From Dipteris shenzhenensis (lineage: Eukaryota > Polypodiophyta > Polypodiopsida > Gleicheniales), in assembly GCA_047967505.1 (NCBI GenBank), contig CM106541.1: a stretch of DNA of 64,000 bases; one strand, 5' to 3'. This document shows, piece by piece, positions 10,991 through 21,727 of this stretch. Below the pieces are notes generated by a model that did no database searches, was not told where the DNA came from, and saw only the letters and a program-made list of their open reading frames with translations. A program made the translations under genes and the position numbers. Every line of letters begins with the position of its first letter. Position 1 is the stretch's first letter.

Positions 10991-11663
10991 ATAGAATATG
11001 ACTGTAGCAAAGAACTGCTTCGCTCCCCCCCCCCCGCGGGTCTCCTGCTCATTTGCCCCCCCTCCTTGCTTGCGCCCTTTTCCACCTCCAGCCACCACCT
11101 TGGAAGGGGCTTGTGCCCTGTTTTGGTGTCACCTCTAGCCTGGGTGAAGGCATGAGCAGCTCACACTGCTCGCGGTGCTCCAGAGCCCCCCCAGCCGACC
11201 GAGGCTCTTCAAGTGCAGTCCTCCTTGGTGTATTGCAGGTCCGGTCCCCCTCTGCAAGCTGTTTCAGCTTGCCCAGCAATAAGCCGCGCCCCCCTTGGTC
11301 ACGGCATCTATCTGGAGCTGTGGGGGTAGGTTTTGAGCCCCCCGGAGTGCTCCCTTTGGGCTCAGCTTGTAGCTGCTCCACGGCAGGTGTAGCCGCAGCT
11401 CGGCACCTTCCAAGAAGCCTCCGTGCTGGCCCAAGGCCCATTGCAGCAGCTTGATTCTAGGGCTCCCTCTCTGGCTTCCCCCGATCTTCTCCACAATCCT
11501 GGGCACTTGGTTTCTCGCTCAGCTTTGCAGCCTTGTTTCGGACTGTGTGCCAGTTCCTCAGCCTTCATTCTTGGAGTTTTTTGTGTTGATTTTTCGGCAG
11601 CCCCACAAGCTTGTAGCAGCCCTTTGCTTAACCTCCTGGCTGCCCTCTTCCTCCTCCTCACTC
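10991..11663. other. GC-rich non-coding stretch before the copia insertion
   Basis: C-run at about 11024-11035, then GC-rich sequence with frames open on both strands that look compositional. A phrase GAGCTGTGGGGGTAGGTTTYGAG occurs here (11320-11341) and again past the copia element at 18263-18284, so the copia element may sit inside an older repeat. No known domain. Confidence 0.4.
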
Positions 11664-11668
11664 GCCTC
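11664..11668. repeat. Target-site duplication GCCTC, left
   Basis: GCCTC immediately precedes the first LTR; an identical GCCTC follows the last LTR at 18175-18179. Five bp is the normal copia duplication length. Confidence 0.85.
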
Positions 11669-11869
11669 TGTTGGGGTAAAGGCACATTGCCATCCTTTTG
11701 TTAAAGTTATGACACCTATGACTGTCTTAAGACAGTCATAGGGTGAAAGCCTAATCCTAATAAAACCTATGAGTTTGTGGTGTGGCTCAACACTTTTTGA
11801 CACACCCACACATTTTGTGTCTCTCTCTCTCTGTCTCCTTAGTTCCACTCCCTCTCCCTTTCCCTCACA
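11669..11869 (+). repeat. copia LTR1 (outer 5' LTR)
   Basis: 201 bp, TG...CA. One difference from LTR3 and seven from LTR2 by my count. Holds a perfect 28-bp palindrome at 11715-11742 and a CT-rich stretch near the 3' end. AATAAAA at 11757-11763 is a plausible poly(A) signal. Confidence 0.92.
11715..11742. promoter_or_regulatory. Perfect 28-bp palindrome in the LTR
   Basis: CCTATGACTG...CAGTCATAGG is its own reverse complement, centred on CTTAAG. Repeated intact in LTR3 (18020-18047) and disrupted by substitutions in LTR2. Location in the U3/R part suggests a dimeric transcription-factor site or RNA hairpin; function is inferred only from symmetry. Confidence 0.7.
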
Positions 11870-11871
11870 GT

Positions 11872-12072
11872 TGTTGGGGTAAAGGCACATTGCCACCCTT
11901 TTGTTAAAGTTATAGCACCTATGACTGTCTTACGATAGTCATAGGGTGAAAGCCTAATCCTAATAAAACCTATGAGTTTGTGGTGTGGCTCAACACTTTT
12001 TGACACACTCACACATTTTGTGTCTCTCTCTCTCTGTCTCCTTAGTTCCACTCCCTCTCTCTTTCCCTCACA
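11872..12072 (+). repeat. copia LTR2 (inner 5' LTR)
   Basis: 201 bp, TG...CA, adjacent to the primer-binding site. It differs from LTR3 at six positions, two of which break the central palindrome. It is therefore the odd one out, although it occupies the normal 5' LTR position. Confidence 0.92.
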
Positions 12073-12074
12073 AC

Positions 12075-12086
12075 TGGTATCAGAGC
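12075..12086 (+). promoter_or_regulatory. Primer-binding site (initiator tRNA-Met)
   Basis: TGGTATCAGAGC, the complement of the 3' end of plant initiator tRNA-Met, two bases after LTR2. This primes minus-strand DNA synthesis in most plant copia elements. Confidence 0.95.
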
Positions 12087-13773
12087 CTCTACCTCTCCCA
12101 CTCCACTCCGGTCTACCCCTCCCTCTACCCCTTCCTCTCCCCTCGGGCATCGCACCCTACAGCAGCGGACAACGGCAGCAGGAGCAAGCAGCGCGGGGCA
12201 GCGCGCGCGGGCAGAGCAGGGCAGCGCGGGGCAGCGCGTGCGAGCGGGCGCAGCAGCCGCGCGCAGGTCGCGCGTGAGCAGCCGCAACAGCAGCAGCTAG
12301 CTGCTGCTAGCTGCTACCCGCTACCAAGCGGGCGCAGCCAGCGTGCAGCGCTGGCGCGCACCCAGGCTGCACACGGGCAGCCGTACAGGAGCAACCTGTA
12401 CAGCCACCCGTACCAGTTGTACGGAATCCGTACAGGCCGTCGTACGGCTGTACGGTGGCGTGACCAGCAAGGCAACCGTACCGTACGGACGCCACCGTAC
12501 GGACGCTGCGACAGGAGGCCGAAGTACAGGGTTCAGGTCAAAAAAAAAATTTTGGGATTTCGTGCCCTTGCAAGTACAGGGTACAGCAAGTACCCTGCGC
12601 AGGTACAGCAGGTACAACAGGCACAGTTTTTTTTTTGGGGAAGAAGGAAAAGAGAGAGCACTCTGCTCTTCATTCCCGGTTGTTCAGTTCTCAAAACTGT
12701 GTGTTGGAGGTACAGCAAGTACCCTCGTGTCCCTCGTGCTTGAGGTGACTAGTGCCACAGTGTGTGGTGGTTGCACAGTTATTTTGTTTCGGGAAGGTCA
12801 AATGCCTTGATTTTGCAGAGGGCTTTTATGCTTTTGCTGAGTGCAAATCTCAGCTTTCGGGTGACAATTTCAAAGGGCTTTTGCCTAGAAGTTTATGCAG
12901 TGTATGCCTTGAGGCAGTGTGGAGCCAGGGTGCCCACATTGGTCTTGTTTCCGCAGTGTATTCAGTGACATTTCTTGCAGGTCACATTCTGTGTACGACA
13001 CCTTGAAAAATCTCAGTTGACGCTTGGCCAGGGCGCATCGAGTTTACTCGGTCCCTAACTGTCCATCGTTGACAGTGCTCAAAAGATTTTCTCTTCAGTG
13101 TTTGTACGTTGGGATCTGTGTTGTTACTGTGTACACAGGGCCGTTTATGCATTACATTGTCAGGTGAAAGTGCCAGGAGAGCGCTGTATTTTGTATGCTA
13201 CCTCAGTGTTGAGGTGTTTTTCACTTGGTACAGGTGTCAAATCAAGGGGCTTTTGCCCAGATTTTGCTTGTGAGCACTTGAGTTACTGTTTGAGACCTTC
13301 AGATGCCTTTTATCCCCTTGGCAGAAGGGTGATTGCTTGGGATTTGTCCCATTCTTTGTTGCAGGTTTGTGACAGCCTGAGGTGTTTGGAGCCTTTTTCA
13401 GTGGACAAAACAGTGTATGACAAGTGGTTTATGCATATAAAATCAGTGCAATACCTCATCTGAGGTGGGAGAAGTGTCCAGGACAGCAGTGTTTTGTGCC
13501 TCGTCAGTTGATGATGCACTGATAAAGCACTTGTGGAACAGCTGCAGCATTCTGAAGTTACTGTTTTATGCCTATTTGAGCACGGTGCAGTGTGTCAGAA
13601 GGTACAGTGACTGGAGGGAAAATTTTTTCTGTTTTGCTGCAGATTTTTTGACAGTAAAAACAGCACTACTGTGAGTGCTCCTGGCTCTTGATAGAGCAGG
13701 TTTTTCTGAGAAATCAGAATTTTATTTAGTCATTTTTTGACTTACAGGGAGTCAGGTACTTTCCTTATCTGAT
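12087..13773 (+). other. copia untranslated leader with GTAC-rich block
   Basis: About 1.69 kb, long for copia. 12150-12370 is GC-rich with GCAGC repeats. 12376-12520 holds about seven CGTAC motifs (mostly CCGTAC), and GTACAGCAAGTACCC-like repeats follow at 12570-12725. A-run at 12541-12549 and T-run at 12627-12636. Short frames here do not look coding. It would contain packaging signals; the GTAC block could bind SBP-box factors (inference). Confidence 0.6.
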
Positions 13774-16700
13774 ATGGCATCAGGGGGAAGTGAATCTTCA
13801 ATTCTGAACATAAAGAAATTGGAAGGGGCACACAATTATGCATTATGGGCAGAACAGTGTTTGAATGTACTTCTGCTAAAGAAGATTTCTAAGCCCATAA
13901 GGGTGAAGGGTGTCAAGCCATCTGGGATGTCAGATGATGAGTGGAAGGAGCTTGATTTGTCCGCTAGGGCTGCTATCATGCTTACTCTCAGTGATTCTCT
14001 TGTGTTCAATGTTCAGGCTGAAAAGACCTCTTATGGCCTATGGCAGAGGCTAGAAGAGTTGTATGCCCAAAAGAGTTCAGCCAGTAAGGTTTATTGGTTG
14101 AAAAAGCTTGTAGATCTTCGCATGAAGGAAGGTACAGCTATGACCTCACACTTGAGTGAGTTCAATGCCATCTTTACAGAGCTTATTGCACAGGGATTGA
14201 ACCTTGATGAGGAGTTCAAGGCTACTTTCTTGTTGTGTACCCTCCCTGAGAGTTGGGACACTTTCAAGACCACCCTGTCTAATTCAAATGTCACTCTTAT
14301 GTATGCTGATGTGGAGAGCTCTCTCCTTATGGAGGAGATGAGCAGGAAGAATAATATGGGCAGCAAGTCTTCCAATGCTTTGCAGGTACAGGAAAGAGGT
14401 AGGACTCAGCAGAAGGGGAGATCTGCTGGCAAGTCCAAATCCCGCAGTCAGTCCCGTGGCAAAAAGGATATTGAATGCTTTTACTGTGGCAAGAAGGGAC
14501 ATGTGAAGTCTAAGTGCTTCAAGTTTATACGGGATCAGAAAGCCAAGAAGGCTGAGACAAAGGATGCAGGCAGTGGAAGCAAAGGCAAAGGCAAGGCCAA
14601 GGCAGATGACTTGGATGCAGTGAATGTTGCAGCAGAGGACAGTGAAAGTGACAGACATGATGTTTTATGCTCTTCTGCTGTAATTGCACATACATTGGTT
14701 ATTGATGGCCATGACATGCACACCTGGCTCTTGGATTCAGGTGCTTCTTTTCATGTTACTCCTCATAGGGAGTGGTTTACTTCCTACACAGGTACTCATG
14801 GAGTTGTTCACCTTGGGAACAACTATGCATGTCAGATTGCAGGGATTGGCAGTATACAGATAGTATTCCCTGATGGACGCACATTTATGCTTGATGGTGT
14901 TCGTCATGTGCCGCAAATCAAGAAAAATCTGATTAGCACACTGGCTTGTTGGATGACAGTGGTTACCACACCACATTTGGGGATTCCAAATGGGTGATTA
15001 CTGATGGCCAGGTTGTAGTGGCTGAGGGTTATAAGAGTGATACCTTGTACCCTCTTTATGTTTCCAGTGTAGGTAATCATGTTGTTGCCATAACCGAGCT
15101 GCCAAAGGTTTCATTGTGGCATAGCCGGTTGGGACACATGTCCGTTAAAGGAATGCAAGAACTGTCACGTTTGGGTTATCTGCCGTCTCTTTCATTTTCA
15201 GATTTGCCTACTTGTGATCATTGCATATTTGGCAAGCATTCTATGACTCCTCATAAGAGGAGAACTCCCCAAAATAGAGCACCACTTGATCTAGTGCACA
15301 CTGATTTGTGTGAGATGCCACAGCTATCACTAGGGGGTGCAAAGTATTATTGATGATGCCACACGCAAAGTGTGGGTCTATTTCTTGAAGCATAAGAGCG
15401 ATGCCTTAGATGCTTTCAAGAAGTTTGTCCCTCAGGTTGAGAATTGGACAGGTCGCAGGCTGAAATGCCTCAGATCCGATAATGGGGGTGAGTATGTGTC
15501 ACATGCTTTTGTACAGTTTTGCGAAGCTAAGGGCATTAAACAGGAACTCACAGCCCCTCATAATGCATCTCAAAATGGTGTGAGTGAGCGGATGAATCGA
15601 ACTATTCAGGAGAAGGTTCGATGTATGTTGTCTTATGCTGCATTGCCCCATGGCTTTTGGGCAGAAGCCGTGCAAACAGCAGTTCACATAATTAACAGGT
15701 CGCCGAACAAGGCTTTGGAGTTGAAAGTGCCAGAGGAGGTGTGGTCTAGCAAGCCACCTTCATATAAGCACTTACGTGTGTTTGGCTGCGAGTGCTTTGC
15801 TCATGTACGCAAAGAACTGCGCACCAAACTGGAGCCAAAGTCTTTCAGATGCATCTTCATGGGTTATGGTGACGAAGGTGAAATGGGGTACAGGTTATGG
15901 GATCCCGTCAAACGGAAGATTATACACAGCAATGATGTCATCTTTAAAGAGGATAGTGTACACAAAGAACCCGTGCAACCTGTGGAATACAGGAGGGTTG
16001 TTTATGATGATGTCGGACAGCAAAGAATGCCCATTAATATGCAGCAGCAGGCTGCTGTAGATAACCCTGTTCAAGAGGGTATACAGGCTGAAAATCAGCC
16101 AGACAATTTTGCCAATGATGCACCACTGGATATGCCAGCAAATGGGGCTGTAGAACAGCCAAATATGGTGGTACAGCCACCCGTCATGCATGACGAACAG
16201 GCTAGACAGCAGCCTAATCCGGAACATCGGAACATTTTGTTAGGAGGAGCACCCGTGTACAACGGCCTCCTGACAGGTTTGTTCCAGGAGCCAATAATGT
16301 GGCTGATTTTATCATGCTGACAGATTGTGGTGAGCCTTCCAGCTTCAAGGAAGCTATGGGAAGAACAGAGAAAAGGAAGTGGGAGAAAGCCATGCAGTCA
16401 GAAATGGACTCCCTACTTCAAAATGATACATGGGATTTGGTGCAGCTACCTGCAGGCAGAAAGGTTTTGCCATACAAGTGGGTTTACAAAGTCAAAGTGG
16501 ATTCAAATGCTTTACCGAGGTATAAGGCCAGATTGGTTGCCAAGGGATTTAAGCAGGAGAAGGGCATTGACTTTGATGAGATCTTTTCCCCTGTAGTCAA
16601 GATGACTACTTTGAGAGCAGTGTTAGCTCTTGTTGCTCATGAGGACATGGATTTATGTCAGATGGATGTGAAGACTGCTTTTCTTCACGGAGATCTCCAT

Positions 16701-17874
16701 GATGAGATCTATATGAGTCAGCCAGAAGGATATGCTGTTAAAGGGAAAGAGCAGCTTGTGTGTAAGCTCAAGAGAAGCTTGTATGGACTCAAGCAGGCGC
16801 CAAGAGAATGGTACAAGAAGTTTGATGCCGTCCCAAGGGTATCATAGGTGTGAAACCGATCATTGCTTGTACACCAAACGGGCAAAGGATGGCAGTTTGA
16901 TGCTACTCATTCTATATGTGGATGACATGCTGATTGCCAGCAAATCTCAGCAAGAGATTAGTGCTTTGAAGAAACAACTGCATAAGTCTTTTGACATGAA
17001 AGACTTGGGTGATGCAAACCATATTCTTGGCATGCGGATTATTCGTGACAGGTCCAAGGGACTTTTGTTTCTGTCACAGAAGGAGTACATTGACAAAGTA
17101 CTGCAGAGGTTTAAAATGGAGGGGGGGAAGTCTATTAGTACCCCCTTGCCTCCACATTTAAAACTCAGCAGTAAGAACAGCCCCAGATCAGATGATGATA
17201 AGGCTGAAATGGCCAAGGTTCCGTATGCATCTGCAGTTGGTTCTTTGATGTATGCCATGGTTGCCACTCGTCCGGATATTGCTTTTGCGGTGGGAGTCAT
17301 CAGCAGGTATATGGCAAATCCAGGCAAGCGGCACTGGGAAGCAGTGAAAGGTGTCTTGAGGTATCTCAAGGGTACCAAAGACTTGTGCATATGCTATGGT
17401 AGGCAGGATGCATTGGTGCATGGTTTTACAGATTCAGAGTATGCAGGAAATGCAGATAACCAGAAGTCTACTACCGGTTATATTTTCACATTTGCAGGAG
17501 GTGCTATATCATGGGTGTCTCGGTTGCAGAAATGCGTTGCACTGTCAACCACTGAAGCTGAATATGTTGCAGCCACTGAGGCTTGCAAGGAAGCAATATG
17601 GCTTACTCGGCTGGTGGGAGATTTGGGCATTACAGGAGATATGCCAGTTTTACATTGTGATAGTCAGAGTGCTATCATGTTGGCAAAGAATCCGGTTTTT
17701 CATCAGAAGACCAAGCACATAGATGTGAAATACCATTTCATCAGGGAGGTACTGGAAGACAAGCGACTTGAGCTTGTGAAGGTGCATACTGATGATAATC
17801 CTGCAGATTTGCTCACTAAGAGCTTGCCTACAGAGCGGTTTGCACATTGCCGCCACATCATTGGATTAGGATGA
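13774..17874 (+). pseudogene. copia gag-pol polyprotein, four frameshifts
   Basis: Starts at an ATG giving MASGGSESS. Gag: UBN2-type domain (ALWAEQC, LWQRLEELY) and a zinc knuckle CFYCGKKGHVKSKC at about 14476-14517. Protease DSGASFHVT at 14734. Pre-integrase finger with LWHSRLGHM and CDHCIFGKH. Integrase D,D,E in VHTD, RSDNGGEY and NGVSERMN. RT with MDVKTAFLHGDL and YVDD at 16915-16926. RNase H with TDSEYAGN (family usually D-S-D-W-A-G-D), STTEAEY, CDSQSAI and KTKHIDVKYH. Frame changes occur near 14940, 15345, 16250 and 16825; the one at 15345 also loses residues just after GGAKYY. All catalytic boxes survive, so decay is recent. Confidence 0.93.
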
Positions 17875-17962
17875 GACCATTCATATTTTATGGTCTTGTA
17901 TACAGTAACTGTATATTGCTGTAATTTTTATTCTTTTCTCCCCTTTAGGCACATTGGCCTTT

Positions 17963-17972
17963 AGGTGGGAGG
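17963..17972 (+). promoter_or_regulatory. Polypurine tract
   Basis: AGGTGGGAGG, just upstream of LTR3 (followed by T and then TGTTGGGG). Primer for plus-strand DNA synthesis. Confidence 0.75.
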
Positions 17973-17973
17973 T

Positions 17974-18174
17974 TGTTGGGGTAAAGGCACATTGCCACCC
18001 TTTTGTTAAAGTTATGACACCTATGACTGTCTTAAGACAGTCATAGGGTGAAAGCCTAATCCTAATAAAACCTATGAGTTTGTGGTGTGGCTCAACACTT
18101 TTTGACACACCCACACATTTTGTGTCTCTCTCTCTCTGTCTCCTTAGTTCCACTCCCTCTCCCTTTCCCTCACA
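17974..18174 (+). repeat. copia LTR3 (3' LTR)
   Basis: 201 bp, TG...CA, followed by the right GCCTC duplication (18175-18179). Nearly identical to LTR1. Contains the 28-bp palindrome at 18020-18047. Confidence 0.93.
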
Positions 18175-18179
18175 GCCTC
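18175..18179. repeat. Target-site duplication GCCTC, right
   Basis: Same five bases as 11664-11668. Confidence 0.85.
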
Positions 18180-18680
18180 ATCCCCTCCCTTTCTCACAGT
18201 GCCGGGTTCGCTGTTTGGTCTTTGGAGCTGTGGCCCTTGTCTGGCAAGAAACCTACACACGGGAGCTGTGGGGGTAGGTTTCGAGCTGCTGGTGGCACTT
18301 GTCTGGCAAGAAGCGCTCTAATGGAAGCACCTTTGACTCCCCCAACCGTCAAGGTTTTGCTTTCTCCCCATGACAAAACATCAGATGAGGTTAGCAATTC
18401 AGTCTCTTAAGGGTAAGCGCAATGGACAGCGACGCGCCCCCCCCACCCCCCAGGGCCTCGGTAGGATCGACAAAAGACAGCAGAGGGAGCCTCAAGCAGT
18501 TAAGACATAGCGGCTGCACATCCAACAGTAGCAAGAGTCCAATCCCAGACCCCTTGGGTGGAGCCTTAAAAAGGAAAATGGACCAAGTAAAGAAGAAGAA
18601 AACAAGCCAGCAGGCAACGAGCCAAACTCAAAGAGAAGGCGAGAGCAAAGCAAAATCTTGTCTCCAAGATCTAGGGAGAG
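18180..18680. other. No recognisable gene
   Basis: Holds a C-run at 18436-18450 and a repeated CTTGTCTGGCAAGAA (18236 and 18298). It probably continues the pre-insertion sequence at 11663. No known protein domain in any frame. Confidence 0.4.
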
Positions 18681-18908
18681 CAGTCTAGGATTGCCCCCTC
18701 GAGTCGTCCCTACATGCCAAAGGATGAGACCTTCTTCAACCTTTTGATAGATCCACCAATGATAGGAGCATAGTATACACACATATGCACGCAGCAGTCT
18801 GGGATTACCCCCTCAAGTCGTCCCTACATGCCAAAGGATGAGACCTTCTTCAACCTTTTAATAGATTCCCCTATGACAGGAGCGTAGTATACACACATAT
18901 GCACGCAG
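18681..18908. repeat. 114-bp tandem duplication
   Basis: CAGTCTAGGATTGCCCCCTC...CGCAG at 18681-18794 is repeated with a few changes at 18795-18908, including CATGCCAAAGGATGAGACC and ATACACACATATGCACGCAG. No coding content evident. Confidence 0.85.
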
Positions 18909-19229
18909 CAGCAGGACGGCAGAGTTACCATTGCTCTTGCGTCTACCGCTGCCCCCGCCGTCCCTTCCAGGCGCATAGGGACAGTGGTTCAAACTACTCA
19001 GATACCTACTCAATAGTGAAGCACTTGAGTTTCCCGATACTTTAGAGTCTATCTTCCCTCCCATCCGCCTCCCCCTCCCCACTTTCTCCTAACACCCACC
19101 CCCAAACCGCTCTTCTTGCTGTAGTCACTATCTCTACCCGCCCCTTGCCCTCCTTTTCCTACCGTCTCCCTCTCCCTAGCCCGCTGGCAGCAAGATCGGC
19201 CGCCTCTTCTCGTGCTTCCCCTGGTCTCA
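18909..19229. other. Pyrimidine-rich stretch
   Basis: C/T-rich sequence leading into the LINE-C-like endonuclease fragment; possibly that element's 5' region. No gene seen. Confidence 0.35.
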
Positions 19230-19655
19230 TATGTTGCTAGGAGTTGCAGAGGGCATTGGTAGGAAGGGTAGTGGATTTCCTTTTGATATGGGAGCACATG
19301 TTTCTAGCATCAAACATCAATCGCCTAGGCCACCTGCTTTTGGGGAGAGGTCCAGAGGTGTGACCCTCTCAATAGAAAGGAGTGGAAGTATTGGCATTTC
19401 AGTTTCTCACGCAATGGCACCAAAGATCCTTCATCAAGGACCATCTACAAAGGTGGAAAGAGCTGCAAACTATAGGATCACCCCAAGTCCGACAAGAGGG
19501 TGCTTGGTGGTAGAAAGAATGTGCTCTCAACACCAAGATAATCCCCATACTGGGAGCATACTGCTCAAACTGAAACCGTCTGACGAGCTGAAATTCAACA
19601 CTGTGTCAAGCATTGGCCATAAAACCCCCGCATGGTGCGAGAATGCCTCCTAGCT
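19230..19655 (+). pseudogene. LINE-C-like APE endonuclease fragment
   Basis: An open frame whose start, GVAEGIGRKGSGFPF...AHV, aligns with the LINE-C endonuclease segment GVAEDSGRTGSGHPY...AHV on the minus strand near 5000. It is followed by ERSGSIGISVSHAMAPK against GRSGGVCISISQTLAPE. The DNA also aligns (about 33 of 37 bases in the best stretch). The second half of the frame is not recognisable, so the fragment may end near 19450. No RT follows, so this is a truncated relic in the opposite orientation to LINE-C. Confidence 0.65.
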
Positions 19656-20233
19656 GTCTGACTAATCCCCATGCTAGGGTATAGGCTGCTTGTCCTTGCC
19701 CGGTAATGCATGTGCGGCAAGGTAAATGATAGAGTAATGATGGCCATCCTCAAGTTTGATACAAACTTTTTTTTGGCTTCATACTTCAGTATTTTGATTG
19801 AATCTAATGAGCTAATGTTCGTTTATTTTTTGGTGCCGTATGATTATATCGTATGATTATATCACAGCTTCCTAGATCAATACAAAGCCGTGTATAAATG
19901 CTCCCTTTCTACTGTACTCAGCAATAACGAAAAGTCCATAATGGATGTTTCTGCCTAGTTGCAACCTCTAAATTTGGACAAAGTGCGAGTTATTTTTATG
20001 GCATAGAAGAGGTGTAAGTAGCTTTGTGTCTTAAATCTCTAAAAGTTATGCTCTTTCAAGACACTGCGACTGCATATCCAAAGATGTAGCTGAGTGGTAG
20101 GAGAGACAGGCTAAGTAAAAAAATATGTGCCACCAATGGATGCACCCACTGTGGAAGGCACTTGCTCATACTAAGCAACCTCTGGTGGTGAATCACTACC
20201 AAGTAGTGACTCCTCAACAAGAGATACACGCTT
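19656..20233. other. No recognisable gene or element
   Basis: AT-rich. A local duplication of CGTATGATTATATC occurs at about 19838-19864. Nothing else recognised. Confidence 0.4.
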
Positions 20234-20595
20234 GGGTGCCACGGTAAGCTATCATGAGAGAACAGAGGCCTGAATGTAATTAGCTTTCCTACAACAAGTC
20301 TAATCTGGCAAACACGGCTGCCCCCACAAGCATGTATAACCATGGTGCAATGAAAGGAAGCATACTCAATGAAATAGATAGTTAAATTTGCCATAATAAG
20401 CACCTGATACTATGGGTGCCACGATAAGCTATCATGGAAGAATAGAGGCCTAAATGTGGCTAACTTCCTGCAAAAGGTTGAATCTAGCATACACGACTGC
20501 CCCCACAAGCACATACGACCATGGTGCAATGAAAGGAAGCATACTCAATGAAATAGATAGTTAAATCTGCTATGATAAGCACAGATACTATGGGT
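20234..20595. repeat. 180-bp tandem duplication
   Basis: GGGTGCCACGGTAAGCTATC begins at 20234 and its second copy (GGGTGCCACGATAAGC) at 20414. Both contain ACCATGGTGCAATGAAAGG and GAAATAGATAGTTAAAT, with about 15 percent differences. Origin unknown; may be a piece of an unrecognised transposon. Confidence 0.85.
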
Positions 20596-20759
20596 AGATG
20601 TCCATGGAGACGCTTGAGAGTAATGTCAATGAAGAAGCTTTGAATTGTCCGAATTGGCGCTGAAAACGGCCTTGTAAGGGCTGTTAAAGATCCTCAGAAA
20701 GAGCATGTTAAGGATTTTTTTGGGGGGGGAGGGGATCCTAGGCCACCTAGGACACTAAC

Positions 20760-20870
20760 CTAAGGCTTCTAAGACAAGTAGGACACTTGAGTCACCCCCT
20801 AGTTGGTTTAACCTAACCAAAGCCATGGTTTAGCCTACCCTTGTTAGCTTAACATAACTAACCTTAACTT
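20760..20870. repeat. Degenerate TAACC-rich tract, left part
   Basis: Irregular TTTAACCTAACC, TTAACATAACTAACC and similar units directly before the small copia element. The matching right part is at 21870-21990. Resembles, but is not, the plant telomere repeat. Confidence 0.6.
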
Positions 20871-20998
20871 TGTTAGAATTATTGGCATATTCTAGGCAGT
20901 GACCGATGTAATCCATAAGTGAGTGAGTTAGGGCCACTTTTCCCTCACTAGAGGTTTTTCCCCCTAACCACAATTAGTGGGTTAGTGTGGTTTTGTCA
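20871..20998 (+). repeat. 5' LTR of small copia element
   Basis: 128 bp, TG...CA. Similarity to the 3' copy runs five bases further (CTTGG), so the end may be at 21003. Confidence 0.7.
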
Positions 20999-21189
20999 CT
21001 TGGACCAAACCACCTCCTCACTTGTAGTCTTCAATCTTATCTATTCCAATTCAATGAGACATTGAACACATGGTATTTTGATAGTGGTGCATCCAAGCAC
21101 ATCACCTCAAGGAAGAGTCTTTTTGCATCTCTGCATGCACCACCCGCTAAAAAGAAGGGGTGACATGAGCAAACAAGTCTTATTATTCA

Positions 21190-21687
21190 GTGTGTGGAGT
21201 GGGTGACCTGCAGATGCATGCTTACAGTGACTCAGATTGGGCTGGAGACTATGACACTAGGCAGTCCACAAGTGGTAATTGTTTCTTTTTGGGCAAAGTT
21301 TGCATTTCTTGGCTGAGCAAGAAACAATCTACTGTGGCTACTTCCTCATGTGAAGCTAAGTACAGGGCAGCTTTCACAGCGACAGTTGAATGTGTTTGGC
21401 TGCGTCATTTGTTTGCTGATCTTCATCTCTTATTGGAGGGTCCTTCTCCAATTCTCACTGATAGTCAGAGTGCTATAGCATTGGCAAAGAATCTTGTCTT
21501 TCATGCTCGCACGAAGCACATTGAGGTTCATTATCATTATGTCAGAGAGAAGTTGCATGCAGGGGAGATCAGTATGATCTATGTGTCAACACATGACAAT
21601 GTTGCAGACATCTTCACCAAAGCACTTTCACGTGAAAAGTTTGAGGCATTTCGCTGTGCCCTGAATTTATCTCCTTTTGGTGATTGA
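21190..21687 (+). pseudogene. copia RNase H domain (C-terminus of pol)
   Basis: An open 165-residue frame with the RNase H active-site blocks SDSDWAGDYDTRQSTSG, ATSSCEAKYRA, TDSQSAIALAKN and RTKHIEVHYHYVRE, ending NVADIFTKALSREKFEAFR as copia pol normally does. S-C-E-A-K-Y replaces the usual T-x-E-A-E-Y, so one acidic residue is changed. It is unbroken but fused to a truncated 5' part, so it cannot make a working pol. Confidence 0.85.
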
Positions 21688-21727
21688 TCACTTCCTTGTA
21701 CATCATCACATTGGCACTGCAAGAGGG

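Larger units (their letters stand above)
11669..18174 (+). mobile_element. Ty1/copia LTR retrotransposon with three LTRs
   Basis: About 6.5 kb, flanked by the 5-bp duplication GCCTC. Order: LTR1 (11669-11869), a GT dinucleotide, LTR2 (11872-12072), AC, primer-binding site (12075-12086), a long leader, gag-pol (13774-17874), polypurine tract (17963-17972), LTR3 (17974-18174). LTRs begin TGTTGGGG and end CCCTCACA. Domain order protease, integrase, RT, RNase H defines copia. The coding region has four frameshifts, so this copy is not autonomous, but near-identical outer LTRs point to a fairly recent event. The tandem 5' LTR is unusual. Confidence 0.93.

Noticed and set aside
11049-11741. Several frames of 80-130 codons before the copia LTR
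   Set aside because: GC-rich composition keeps all frames open; no domain, and frames overlap on both strands.
11985-13674. Frames of up to 252 codons in the copia leader
   Set aside because: Located between primer site and gag; they start in the LTR or run over GC-rich and GTAC-rich repeats with no conserved domain.
18681-18908. CRISPR-like array or satellite
   Set aside because: Only two adjacent 114-bp units without spacers, in a plant-type retroelement context.
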